The position numbers and the translations under genes are program-made. DNA of 64,000 nucleotides, from assembly GCF_900590885.1 (NCBI RefSeq), contig NZ_UUON01000050.1:310001-374000 (forward strand), read 5' to 3'. This document shows, in pieces, positions 25,295-33,272 of this stretch. This DNA is from Pseudomonas viridiflava. Lineage in GTDB: Bacteria > Pseudomonadota > Gammaproteobacteria > Pseudomonadales > Pseudomonadaceae. A model generated the notes under the pieces. The model was given only the letters and a program-made list of their open reading frames with translations. It was not told where the DNA came from and made no database searches. Each line of letters opens with the position of its first letter. Position 1 is the first letter of the stretch.

Positions 25295-27400
25295 CTATGC
25301 ACGCATGCGGGTGATGCGGATCACTCCGGTCAGGGCGCGCAGTTTCTTGATCACGCGGGCCAGGTGCACACGGTCGTGCACGCTGACCACCAGCTGGACC
25401 ACGCTGATGCGGCCATCGCGTTCATCCATGCTGATTTTTTCGATATTGCCGTCGGCCGCGTTGACGCTGCTGGCCAGCAGCGCGATCAGGCCGCGCTGGT
25501 GCTCCAGCTCCACGCGCAGCTCGACGTTGAATTCGCCGGTGACATCCTTGGCCCAGGAGAGTTGGATGCATTTCTCCGGGTTGTGGCGGATTTCGGTGAT
25601 GTTGCGGCAGTTGTCCAGGTGCACCACCATGCCTTTGCCCGCCGACAAGTGGCCGACAATCGGGTCGCCCGGGATCGGCGTACAGCATTTGGCATAGCTG
25701 AGTACCAAGCCTTCGGTGCCGCGAATCGCCAGCGGGCCTTCCGGGCTTGGCAACTGCTCGCCTTCGCCGAGCAGGCGGCGGGCGACTACATAGGCCATGC
25801 GGTTGCCCAGGCCGATATCTTCCAGTAGGTCTTCGATGGTTTCCTGGCGATACTCGTGGAGCATCGCTTGCACGCGCTCTGTAGGAATCTTGTCCAGGGC
25901 GCTGTCGAAACCGTTAAGCACTTTGTTCAGCAGGCGTTCGCCGAGGCTGATGGATTCTGAGCGACGTTGCAGTTTCAGGGCATGGCGGATGTGGGTGCGC
26001 GCCTTGCCTGTGACCACGAAGTTGAGCCACGCCGGGTTCGGGCGCGCGCCCGGTGCGCTGACGATTTCCACTGTGGAGCCGCTTTGCAGCGGTTCGGACA
26101 GCGGGGCCAGGCGACGATTGATCCGACACGCAATGCAGCTGTTGCCGACGTCGGTGTGCACCGCGTAGGCAAAGTCGACCGCCGTGGAGCCTTTGGGCAG
26201 CTCCATGATCCGGCCTTTGGGCGTGAACACGTAGACCTCGTCCGGGAACAGGTCGATCTTCACGCTTTCGATAAATTCCAGGGAGTTGCCGGCGCGTTGC
26301 TGCATTTCCAGCACGCCCTTGACCCACTGGCGAGCGCGGGCGTGAGTGCCTTTGGGCTGCTCGTCGCCGCTGGATTTGTACAGCCAATGGGCGGCGATGC
26401 CGTTGTTGGCCATCTCTTCCATTTCGCGGGTGCGGATCTGGATCTCGATCGGTACCCCGTGCATACCGAACAGCGTGGTATGCAGCGACTGATAGCCGTT
26501 GGCCTTGGGAATCGCGATGTAGTCCTTGAAGCGGCCCGGCAGGGGTTTGTACAAATTATGTACAGCGCCCAGCACCCGGTAGCAGGTGTCGACCTTGTCG
26601 ACGATGATCCTGAACGCGTACACGTCCATGATCTCGTTGAAGGCCCGGCGCTTGCCGCGCATCTTCTTGTAGATGCCGTAGATGTGTTTCTGCCGGCCGC
26701 TGACTTCGCCTTCAATTTCGTCGATCGCCAGGCAATGGCTCAGCGACTCTTCGATCTTGTTGACGATTTCCTTGCGGTTGCCGCGTGCGCGCTTGACCGC
26801 CTGGTAGATACGCGCCGAACGCATCGGGTGCATGGCCTTGAAACCGAGGTCTTCGAACTCGATACGAATGGCATGCATGCCCAGCCGGTTGGCGATGGGC
26901 GCGTAGATTTCCAGGGTTTCCTTGGCGATGCGCCGGCGTTTTTCGCCGGAGAGCACTTCCAGCGTGCGCATGTTGTGCAGCCGGTCGGCCAGCTTGACCA
27001 GGATCACCCGAATGTCGCGGGCCATGGCCATGGCCATCTTCTGGAAGTTTTCCGCCTGGGCTTCGGCCTTGGTCTCGAAGTTCATCTGGGTCAGTTTGCT
27101 GACCCCGTCGACCAGTTCGGCCACGGTTTCGCCAAATTGCGCACTGAGCGCTTCCTTGGCAATGCCGGTGTCTTCGATCACGTCATGCAGCATCGCAGCC
27201 ATCAGGCTCTGATGGTCCATGTGCATGTCGGCCAGGATATTTGCCACCGCAAGAGGATGCGTGACATACGCCTCGCCACTGCGGCGGCGTTGGCCGTCGT
27301 GGGCTTGTTCGGCGTAGAAATACGCTCGGCGGACCAGGTTGACCTGGTCTGGGCCGAGGTAGGTCGATAAGCGATCGGCGAGGGCGTCTATGCTCGGCAA
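25295..27400 (-). CDS. spoT: (p)ppGpp synthetase/hydrolase SpoT
   Basis: SpoT is the bifunctional enzyme that makes and removes the alarmone (p)ppGpp. At 701 residues it is full length. In order are the HD hydrolase domain (HDVIEDT at 72-78), the synthetase domain with DVYAFRIIV and KANGYQSLHT, a TGS domain with PKGSTAVDFAYAVHTDVG, and a C-terminal ACT domain ending in IRITRMRA. Both catalytic halves look intact. It follows rpoZ by 60 bp, the conserved gmk-rpoZ-spoT order. Confidence 0.97.
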   Translation of the reverse strand: MPSIDALADRLSTYLGPDQVNLVRRAYFYAEQAHDGQRRRSGEAYVTHPLAVANILADMHMDHQSLMAAMLHDVIEDTGIAKEALSAQFGETVAELVDGVSKLTQMNFETKAEAQAENFQKMAMAMARDIRVILVKLADRLHNMRTLEVLSGEKRRRIAKETLEIYAPIANRLGMHAIRIEFEDLGFKAMHPMRSARIYQAVKRARGNRKEIVNKIEESLSHCLAIDEIEGEVSGRQKHIYGIYKKMRGKRRAFNEIMDVYAFRIIVDKVDTCYRVLGAVHNLYKPLPGRFKDYIAIPKANGYQSLHTTLFGMHGVPIEIQIRTREMEEMANNGIAAHWLYKSSGDEQPKGTHARARQWVKGVLEMQQRAGNSLEFIESVKIDLFPDEVYVFTPKGRIMELPKGSTAVDFAYAVHTDVGNSCIACRINRRLAPLSEPLQSGSTVEIVSAPGARPNPAWLNFVVTGKARTHIRHALKLQRRSESISLGERLLNKVLNGFDSALDKIPTERVQAMLHEYRQETIEDLLEDIGLGNRMAYVVARRLLGEGEQLPSPEGPLAIRGTEGLVLSYAKCCTPIPGDPIVGHLSAGKGMVVHLDNCRNITEIRHNPEKCIQLSWAKDVTGEFNVELRVELEHQRGLIALLASSVNAADGNIEKISMDERDGRISVVQLVVSVHDRVHLARVIKKLRALTGVIRITRMRA

Positions 27401-27460
27401 AGGAAAAACTCCTGCCGAAGGCTGTGACCCCGCGCCGTGCTACGTCGACCAGGCATAGGC

Positions 27461-27724
27461 TTAGACGGCCTCGTTGGACTCGTCCTCGAACGCTGCAAAC
27501 AGCGGTTCGTCTTGAACGATTTCCTGTTCGGCGATGAACTCGTAGCTCATCAGGCCTTCAGCGATTTCGCGCAGGGCTACAACGGTAGGCTTGTCGTTTT
27601 CCCACTGGACCAGGGGCTCTTTGCCGCCAGTGGCCAGTTGACGGGCACGCTTGGTAGAGAGCATGACCAGCTCAAAGCGGTTATCCACGTGTTCTAGGCA
27701 GTCTTCAACGGTTACGCGGGCCAT
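27461..27724 (-). CDS. rpoZ: RNA polymerase omega subunit
   Basis: The omega subunit assists RNA polymerase assembly and ppGpp binding. The 87 residues start MARVTVEDCLEHVDNRFELVMLSTKRARQL, the conserved beta-prime-binding part. It sits between gmk and spoT on the minus strand. Confidence 0.97.
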   Translation of the reverse strand: MARVTVEDCLEHVDNRFELVMLSTKRARQLATGGKEPLVQWENDKPTVVALREIAEGLMSYEFIAEQEIVQDEPLFAAFEDESNEAV

Positions 27725-27794
27725 GGTATTCCTCGGAGCGAATGCAAGATGCGCGCTGCCCGGTTGGGCGAGCGGACTAAACAGTTTAAAAAAT

Positions 27795-27880
27795 CACCAG
27801 CGTTTAGGGAAGCGCTGATTTTCCCCACGCTCTCGCAAAACCGCTACAAGTGCCAATGTAAAGCCCTTGCAGCGGTTTTG
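27795..27880 (-). terminator. Tandem hairpins between gmk and rpoZ
   Basis: Two stem-loops lie in this 167-bp gap. One (about 27837-27879) has arms AAAACCGCTACAAG and CTTGCAGCGGTTTT with a 15-base loop. The other (about 27789-27822) joins AATC..CAGCG to CGCTGATT. Since T-rich arms flank them, they could terminate or attenuate gmk transcription before rpoZ-spoT. Confidence 0.55.
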
Positions 27881-27891
27881 GGAAGAGCCAA

Positions 27892-28512
27892 TCAGCCGAG
27901 CAGTTCGGCGAGTAATTTGCCGAAACGTTGCTGTTGGCGCTTTTGCTGGAGCTGATTGGTGCGGAAAATCGCCTTCAAGTCATCCAGCGCGTGGGAAAAA
28001 TCGTCGTTGATGATCAGGTAGTCGTAGTCGACATAGTGGCTCATTTCGCTGACAGCTTCACGCATGCGGCCTTCGATGATCTCGTCGCTGTCCTGGCCTC
28101 GGTTGGTCAGGCGCTGGTGCAAGGCTTCCAGCGAGGGCGGCAGGATGAAGATCGAGCGCGCCTTGGGCATCAGCTGGCGTACTTGCTCGGCGCCCTGCCA
28201 GTCGATTTCCAGGATCAGGTCGTGGCCTTCGTCCAGGGTCTGTTGCAAGTGGCTTTGCGAGGTGCCGTAGAGGTTGCCGAAGACTTCGGCGCGCTCGAGG
28301 AAATCGCCGTGCTCGATCATCTTGACGAACTCGGTGCGCTCGACGAAGTGATAGTGCACGCCGTTCACCTCACCCGGGCGCATGGCGCGGGTGGTGTGGG
28401 ACACCGAGATGCGGATCTGCTCGTCGGCGTCGGTCAGGGCCTTGACCAGGCTGCTCTTGCCTGCGCCCGAAGGCGCGGAAATGATGTAAAGGGTGCCGGT
28501 GCTGTGGGTCAT
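27892..28512 (-). CDS. gmk: Guanylate kinase
   Basis: Gmk phosphorylates GMP to GDP in purine nucleotide synthesis. The ATG at 28512 yields 206 residues (the longer frame would need a TTG inside the intergenic space). Walker A SAPSGAGKSSL lies near residue 12, followed by SHTTRAMRPGEVNGVHYHF of the GMP-binding region. It starts 10 bp after the yicC stop and precedes rpoZ-spoT, joining guanine nucleotide supply to ppGpp metabolism. Confidence 0.96.
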   Translation of the reverse strand: MTHSTGTLYIISAPSGAGKSSLVKALTDADEQIRISVSHTTRAMRPGEVNGVHYHFVERTEFVKMIEHGDFLERAEVFGNLYGTSQSHLQQTLDEGHDLILEIDWQGAEQVRQLMPKARSIFILPPSLEALHQRLTNRGQDSDEIIEGRMREAVSEMSHYVDYDYLIINDDFSHALDDLKAIFRTNQLQQKRQQQRFGKLLAELLG

Positions 28513-28522
28513 GGAAGTTGCC

Positions 28523-29386
28523 TTACTCAATATTCTGTACTTGTTCGCGCATCTGCTCGATCAACACTTTGAGGTTGACCGCAGCCGTGGTGCTGCGCGG
28601 GTCAAAAGCCTTGGAGCCAAGTGTATTGGCTTCGCGGTTGAGTTCCTGCATCAGGAAGTCCAGGCGCCGACCAGCGGCGCCGCCGGACTTGAGCACGCGG
28701 CGCACTTCGAGGATGTGGGTGCTCAGGCGGTCCAGCTCTTCGGCGACGTCGCTCTTTTGGGCCAGCAGCACCATTTCCTGTTCCAGCCGCACGGGGTCGA
28801 GGTCGGCCTTCATGTCGGCGAAGCGGTCGAGGACCTTCTGGCGCTGGGTCGCGAGCATTTGCGGTACCAGCTCGCGCAGGGTCACCACGTCTTCTTCGAT
28901 GGAGGTCAGGCGCTCGCTGATCAGGCGGGCCAGCTCGGCGCCTTCGCGCTCGCGGCCAGCCTTGAGCTCCTTCAAGCCTTGGTTGAACAGGGCCAGGGCT
29001 TCGGCGTTGAGGGCTTGCGGGTCGGTGGCGTCGGCCACCAGTACGCCGGGCCAGGCCAGTACTTCCAGCGGGTTCAGGGCTGCGGGCTGCTTGATCAGGC
29101 TGGCGATGGTTTCGGCGGCAGCGACCAGTTGCGCGGCGCGGTCGCGGTCGACCTGCAGCGGCTTGCCGGTGGTTTCCTCGGTAAAGCGCAGGGTGCATTC
29201 CAGCTTGCCGCGCGAGATGCCCTGGCGCAGCGCTTCACGTACGGCGCCTTCGAGGTCGCGGAAGGATTCCGGCAGGCGCAGGTGCGGCTCCAGGTAACGG
29301 CTGTTGACCGAGCGCAATTCCCAGCTCAGGGTGCCTTGTGCGCCGGCTTTTTCGACGCGGGCGAAGGCGGTCATGCTGTGCACCAT
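28523..29386 (-). CDS. YicC family endoribonuclease
   Basis: This 287-residue YicC-family protein begins MVHSMTAFARVEK, the conserved N-terminus. YicC is a stress-induced endoribonuclease in E. coli. The C-terminal DUF1732 region with GRRLDFLMQELNREANTLGSKA is intact. It is divergent from rph, as in most gammaproteobacteria, and is followed by gmk. Confidence 0.93.
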   Translation of the reverse strand: MVHSMTAFARVEKAGAQGTLSWELRSVNSRYLEPHLRLPESFRDLEGAVREALRQGISRGKLECTLRFTEETTGKPLQVDRDRAAQLVAAAETIASLIKQPAALNPLEVLAWPGVLVADATDPQALNAEALALFNQGLKELKAGREREGAELARLISERLTSIEEDVVTLRELVPQMLATQRQKVLDRFADMKADLDPVRLEQEMVLLAQKSDVAEELDRLSTHILEVRRVLKSGGAAGRRLDFLMQELNREANTLGSKAFDPRSTTAAVNLKVLIEQMREQVQNIE

Positions 29387-29528
29387 GGAGGTACCTCGCG
29401 TTGCAGTCCCGTAAAAACGGGCTGATGGTTAAGAAGGCGCAGGATTGTAGCGCAGTGGGACGAGCGCGCCCAAACGCGAGCATTCGTAACCGAATTTTTT
29501 AGAAGTGCCCCGAATCGGCTCGCGGCTC

Positions 29529-29534
29529 TATAAT
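29529..29534 (+). promoter_or_regulatory. Likely -10 element of the rph promoter
   Basis: A perfect TATAAT lies 38 bp before the rph ATG. The -35 region at the usual distance is weak (TGCCCC), so the assignment rests on the -10 box and position. Confidence 0.5.
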
Positions 29535-29571
29535 GCTCGGCAGTTTTTCGTCCTCAGTACAGGTATCCCCT

Positions 29572-30294
29572 ATGAAACGTCCAAGTGGTCGCGCTGCCGA
29601 TCAGCTCCGCTCGATCCGCATCACCCGCAACTACACCAAACACGCCGAGGGATCCGTACTGGTCGAGTTTGGCGATACCAAGGTTATCTGCACCGTCAGC
29701 GTTGAAAACGGCGTGCCGCGTTTCCTTAAAGGCCAGGGCCAGGGTTGGTTGACCGCCGAATACGGCATGCTGCCGCGCGCCACCGGCGAGCGTAACCAGC
29801 GTGAAGCCAGCCGTGGCAAGCAAGGCGGGCGCACCCTGGAAATCCAGCGCCTGATCGGCCGTTCCTTGCGCGCTGCGCTGGATATGTCCAAGCTGGGCGA
29901 CGTGACTCTGTACGTCGATTGCGACGTGATCCAGGCGGACGGCGGCACCCGTACCGCGTCCATCACCGGCGCCATGGTGGCCCTGGTCGATGCGCTCAAA
30001 GTGATCAAGAAGCGTGGCGGCCTCAAGGGCGGCGACCCGCTCAAGCAGATGATCGCCGCTGTGTCGGTGGGCATGTACCAGGGCGAGCCAGTGCTGGACC
30101 TGGACTACCTGGAAGACTCGGCCGCCGAGACTGACCTGAACGTCGTGATGACCAGCACCGGTGGTTTCATCGAAGTGCAGGGCACCGCCGAAGGCGCGCC
30201 ATTCCAGCCGGCCGACCTGAACGCCATGCTCGCCCTGGCGCAGAAAGGCATGACCGAAATCTTCGAACTGCAGAACGCCGCCCTGGCCGACTGA
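29572..30294 (+). CDS. rph: Ribonuclease PH
   Basis: RNase PH trims tRNA 3' ends by phosphorolysis. The ATG at 29572 gives 240 residues starting MKRPSGRAADQLRSI, the family start; an in-frame ATG 39 bp upstream overlaps the -10 box. Conserved features include GWLTAEYGMLPRAT and the arginine-rich GERNQREASRGKQGGRTLEIQRLIGRSLR phosphate-binding region. It is divergent from yicC. Confidence 0.97.
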   Translation: MKRPSGRAADQLRSIRITRNYTKHAEGSVLVEFGDTKVICTVSVENGVPRFLKGQGQGWLTAEYGMLPRATGERNQREASRGKQGGRTLEIQRLIGRSLRAALDMSKLGDVTLYVDCDVIQADGGTRTASITGAMVALVDALKVIKKRGGLKGGDPLKQMIAAVSVGMYQGEPVLDLDYLEDSAAETDLNVVMTSTGGFIEVQGTAEGAPFQPADLNAMLALAQKGMTEIFELQNAALAD

Positions 30295-30316
30295 GCCTGC
30301 CTCAAGGAGAAGCGCC

Positions 30317-30685
30317 ATGAATGACAGCCAAATGCCGGTGCCTACGCCTTCCTACGAAGTGCGCCAGGGAGCGATGTTGTGTCATCTCGCGGCGTTTCTG
30401 GGGTTTGTGTTCCCCTTCGGCAGTGTCGTCGGGCCGCTAATCCTGTGGCAGATGAAGAAGGAAAAGGACCCGTTCATTGATGATCAGGGCAAGGAAGCCT
30501 TGAATTTCCAGATCACCGTGGCCATCGCCTGGATGACCTGCATCGTGCTGGCCTTCGCAGTGATCGGGTTTTTCCTGATGTTTGCCCTGGCCATCGCCAC
30601 GGTGGTGCTGACGATCATCGGCAGCATCAAGGCCAACAAGGGGATTGCCTATCGCTATCCCTTGACCTGGCGTGTGATCAAATAA
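30317..30685 (+). CDS. DUF4870 membrane protein
   Basis: This 122-residue membrane protein belongs to the DUF4870/Tic20-like family. Hydrophobic segments occur near residues 20-45 and 65-105, and the conserved motif KDPFIDDQGKEALNFQI is present. Its function is not known. It follows rph by 22 bp with its own AAGGAG ribosome binding site and is followed by a bidirectional terminator. Confidence 0.88.
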   Translation: MNDSQMPVPTPSYEVRQGAMLCHLAAFLGFVFPFGSVVGPLILWQMKKEKDPFIDDQGKEALNFQITVAIAWMTCIVLAFAVIGFFLMFALAIATVVLTIIGSIKANKGIAYRYPLTWRVIK

Positions 30686-30693
30686 TGAGCGCC

Positions 30694-30729
30694 CACAAAA
30701 AAACCGACAGCGATGTCGGTTTTTTTGTG
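30694..30729. terminator. Bidirectional intrinsic terminator
   Basis: CACAAAAAAACCGACA and TGTCGGTTTTTTTGTG form a symmetrical hairpin with T tracts on both strands. It separates the convergent DUF4870 gene and crc. Confidence 0.92.
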
Positions 30730-30743
30730 CCTGGGAAAAGACC

Positions 30744-31523
30744 TCAGATGGTCAGTGTCCAGTCGTAGTCCACGATCAGCGGCGCGTGCTGCGAGAAGCG
30801 CGGCTGACGCGGCAAGCGTGCGCTGCGAACGAACCGGCGCAGACCCGGGGTCAGCAACTGATAGTCGAAACGCCAGCCCAGGTTGAGCATCTCGGCCTGT
30901 TCGTTATCCGGCCACCAGCTGTACTGGTCGCCTTCACGGCTGACTTCACGCAGGGCATCCACATAGCCCATATTGCCGACAATCTCGTCCATCCAGGCCC
31001 GTTCCGGCGCGAGGAAGCCCGGGGATTGCTGGCTGTCGCGCCAGTTCTTGATATCCAGCTTCTGTTGCGCCACGTAGAGCGAGCCACAATAAATGTACTC
31101 GCGACGTTTGCGCCGCTGTTTATCCAGGTAACGGGCGAAGTCGTCCATTAGCTTGAACTTCTGGTTCAAGTCTTCATCGCCGTTCTGCCCCGAAGGAAGC
31201 AGCAAGGTCGCGATGCTGACCTTATCGAAATCGGCTTGCAGGTAGCGCCCGTAGCGGTCGGCTGTCTCGAAGCCGAGGCCGCTGATGACCGCCTTGGGTT
31301 GCAACCGCGAGTACAAAGCCACGCCACCTTGGGTGGGCACTTCGGCATCGCAGGCATAAAGGAAGTAGCCATCCAGTTGGAAGGCTGGGTCGTCCAGTTC
31401 AAAGGCGGAGGCGCGGGTATCCTGCAGGCAGATGACGTCGGCATTCTGGGCTTGCAGCCAACTGAGCAAACCACGCTCGACTGCAGCCTGAATACCATTA
31501 ACGTTCACACTGATGATCCGCAT
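30744..31523 (-). CDS. crc: Catabolite repression control protein Crc
   Basis: Crc works with Hfq to repress translation of catabolic genes in Pseudomonas. The start MRIISVNVNG gives 259 residues, exactly the known size; a longer in-frame start overlaps the promoter. The fold is exonuclease III-like, but key nuclease residues are changed: LQDTR replaces LQE, GSLYVAQ replaces the GDFN motif, and SQHAP replaces SDH. That decay fits the known lack of nuclease activity in Crc. It is divergent from pyrE, the conserved arrangement. Confidence 0.96.
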   Translation of the reverse strand: MRIISVNVNGIQAAVERGLLSWLQAQNADVICLQDTRASAFELDDPAFQLDGYFLYACDAEVPTQGGVALYSRLQPKAVISGLGFETADRYGRYLQADFDKVSIATLLLPSGQNGDEDLNQKFKLMDDFARYLDKQRRKRREYIYCGSLYVAQQKLDIKNWRDSQQSPGFLAPERAWMDEIVGNMGYVDALREVSREGDQYSWWPDNEQAEMLNLGWRFDYQLLTPGLRRFVRSARLPRQPRFSQHAPLIVDYDWTLTI

Positions 31524-31545
31524 AAATGGCCCCAAAAATCGCGTG

Positions 31546-31560
31546 CGTGTATGATACACG
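31546..31560. promoter_or_regulatory. 15-bp palindrome in the crc/pyrE promoter region
   Basis: CGTGTATGATACACG is symmetrical apart from its central base and contains a -10-like TATGAT. It lies 23 bp upstream of the crc start and 46 bp upstream of the pyrE start, so a protein bound here could affect both genes. No known operator was recognised. Confidence 0.5.
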
Positions 31561-31605
31561 CCGTCTACCTAATTAGCTAAATCCGTGGTATCTGAGGCTT
31601 TTTTC

Positions 31606-32250
31606 ATGCAGGCGTATCAACGCGATTTCATTCGTTTTGCCATCGATCGCGGCGTTTTGCGCTTCGGTGAGTTCACTTTGAAGTCCGGGCGCACCAGCCC
31701 GTACTTCTTCAATGCAGGCTTGTTCAACTCGGGTTCGGCCCTGGCTCAGCTGGGTCGTTTCTACGCGGCAGCCATCGTTGAAAGCGGTATTTCCTTCGAC
31801 GTGCTGTTTGGCCCGGCGTACAAGGGTATCCCTCTGGCGGCCGCTACCGCCGTGGCCCTGGCCGAACATCATGGGCAGGATCTGCCGTGGTGCTTCAACC
31901 GCAAGGAAGCCAAGGCCCATGGCGAAGGCGGCAGCCTGGTGGGCGCGCCGCTGACCGGCGACGTGCTGATCATCGACGACGTGATTACCGCCGGCACCGC
32001 CATCCGTGAGGTGATGCAGATCATTGCTTCCCAGGACGGCGCCAAGGCGGCCGGCGTGCTGATCGCGCTGAACCGCCAAGAGCGCGGCAATGGTGAGTTA
32101 TCGGCGATCCAGGAAGTCGAGCGTGATTTCGGCATTCCGGTGGTGAGCATTGTGTCGTTGAACCAGGTGTTGCAGTTCCTGGAAGATGATCCGCAGCTCA
32201 AGCAGCATTTGCCTGCGGTGCGGGCGTACCGCGAGCAGTTTGGCGTGTAA
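31606..32250 (+). CDS. pyrE: Orotate phosphoribosyltransferase
   Basis: PyrE makes orotidine 5'-phosphate from orotate and PRPP in pyrimidine synthesis. The ATG at 31606, with a GAGG site eight bases upstream, gives 214 residues starting MQAYQRDFIRFAIDRGVL. The PRPP-binding motif VLIIDDVITAGTA and the FGPAYKGIPLA loop are intact. A GTG 21 bp upstream is in frame but has no ribosome binding site. The gene is divergent from crc. Confidence 0.97.
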   Translation: MQAYQRDFIRFAIDRGVLRFGEFTLKSGRTSPYFFNAGLFNSGSALAQLGRFYAAAIVESGISFDVLFGPAYKGIPLAAATAVALAEHHGQDLPWCFNRKEAKAHGEGGSLVGAPLTGDVLIIDDVITAGTAIREVMQIIASQDGAKAAGVLIALNRQERGNGELSAIQEVERDFGIPVVSIVSLNQVLQFLEDDPQLKQHLPAVRAYREQFGV

Positions 32251-32268
32251 CACAGCCCTCCCACATTT
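32251..32268. repeat. Partial REP sequence
   Basis: CCCTCCCACATTT directly after the pyrE stop is one arm of the REP palindrome seen elsewhere in the window, with no partner arm nearby. Confidence 0.6.
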
Positions 32269-32292
32269 GATCTCCATCGTTTTCAAGATCTG

Positions 32293-32341
32293 CAAACAAA
32301 AAGCCCCCGCTCAATTGAATTGAGTGGGGGCTTTTTGTTTG
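32293..32341. terminator. Bidirectional terminator between pyrE and argB
   Basis: CAAACAAAAAGCCCCC and GGGGGCTTTTTGTTTG bracket CTCAATT/AATTGAG, giving an almost perfect stem of more than 20 pairs with T tracts on both strands. It serves the convergent pyrE and argB genes. Confidence 0.93.
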
Positions 32342-32347
32342 CAGCGT

Positions 32348-33253
32348 TTAAGGACGTTTGCGGTTGCTTATCAGCGTACCCACACCGGTATCGGTGAAGA
32401 TTTCCAGCAGGATCGCATTCGGTACGCGGCCATCCAGGATCAGCGAGCTGCCGACGCCGCCTTGCACCGCTTCCAGCGCGCAACGGATCTTCGGCAGCAT
32501 GCCGCCGTAGATGGTGCCGTCGGCGATCAGCTCGTCCACCTGTTGGGTGGTCAAGCCGGTCAGCACCTTGCCTTCCTTGTCCATCAGGCCGGCGATGTTG
32601 GTCAGCAGCATCAGCTTTTCAGCCTTCAGCGCCTCGGCCACTTTGCCTGCCACCAGGTCGGCGTTGATGTTGTAGGACTCGCCGTTGGCACCCACGCCGA
32701 TGGGCGCGATCACCGGGATAAAATCGCCCTTGACCAGCAGGTTCAGCAAGTCGGTGTTGATGCCGATCACTTCGCCCACTTGGCCGATGTCGATGATTTC
32801 CGGCTGGGTCATTTCCGGCGTCTGGCGGGTAACCGTCAGTTTTTTCGCGCGGATCAGCTCCGCGTCCTTGCCGGTCAGGCCGATCGCGCTGCCGCCGTGG
32901 CGGTTGATCAGGTTGACGATGTCCTTGTTGACCTGGCCGCCGAGGACCATCTCCACCACGTCCATGGTCTGCGCGTCAGTGACGCGCATGCCATCGATGA
33001 AGTGACTCTCGATCGACAAGCGCTTGAGCAGGTCACCGATCTGCGGGCCGCCACCGTGCACGACCACCGGGTTGATCCCCACGGCTTTCATCAACACGAT
33101 ATCGCGGGCAAAGCCGGTTTTCAGCTCGTCGCTTTCCATGGCATTGCCGCCGTACTTGATCACCAGCGTCTTGCCGACGTAGCGTCGGATGTAAGGCAAC
33201 GCTTCGGAAAGGACCTTGGCAGTGTTGGCAGCGGCTTCGCGTTCGAGGGTCAT
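32348..33253 (-). CDS. argB: Acetylglutamate kinase
   Basis: ArgB phosphorylates N-acetylglutamate in arginine synthesis and is usually the arginine-inhibited step. The 301 residues include VIKYGGNAME and VVVHGGGPQIGDLL of the amino-acid kinase fold. An N-terminal helix typical of the arginine-sensitive hexameric form is present. It follows algC by 19 bp on the same strand, as in other pseudomonads. Confidence 0.96.
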   Translation of the reverse strand: MTLEREAAANTAKVLSEALPYIRRYVGKTLVIKYGGNAMESDELKTGFARDIVLMKAVGINPVVVHGGGPQIGDLLKRLSIESHFIDGMRVTDAQTMDVVEMVLGGQVNKDIVNLINRHGGSAIGLTGKDAELIRAKKLTVTRQTPEMTQPEIIDIGQVGEVIGINTDLLNLLVKGDFIPVIAPIGVGANGESYNINADLVAGKVAEALKAEKLMLLTNIAGLMDKEGKVLTGLTTQQVDELIADGTIYGGMLPKIRCALEAVQGGVGSSLILDGRVPNAILLEIFTDTGVGTLISNRKRP

Positions 33254-33272
33254 TCAGGGCTCCGGTAAAAAA

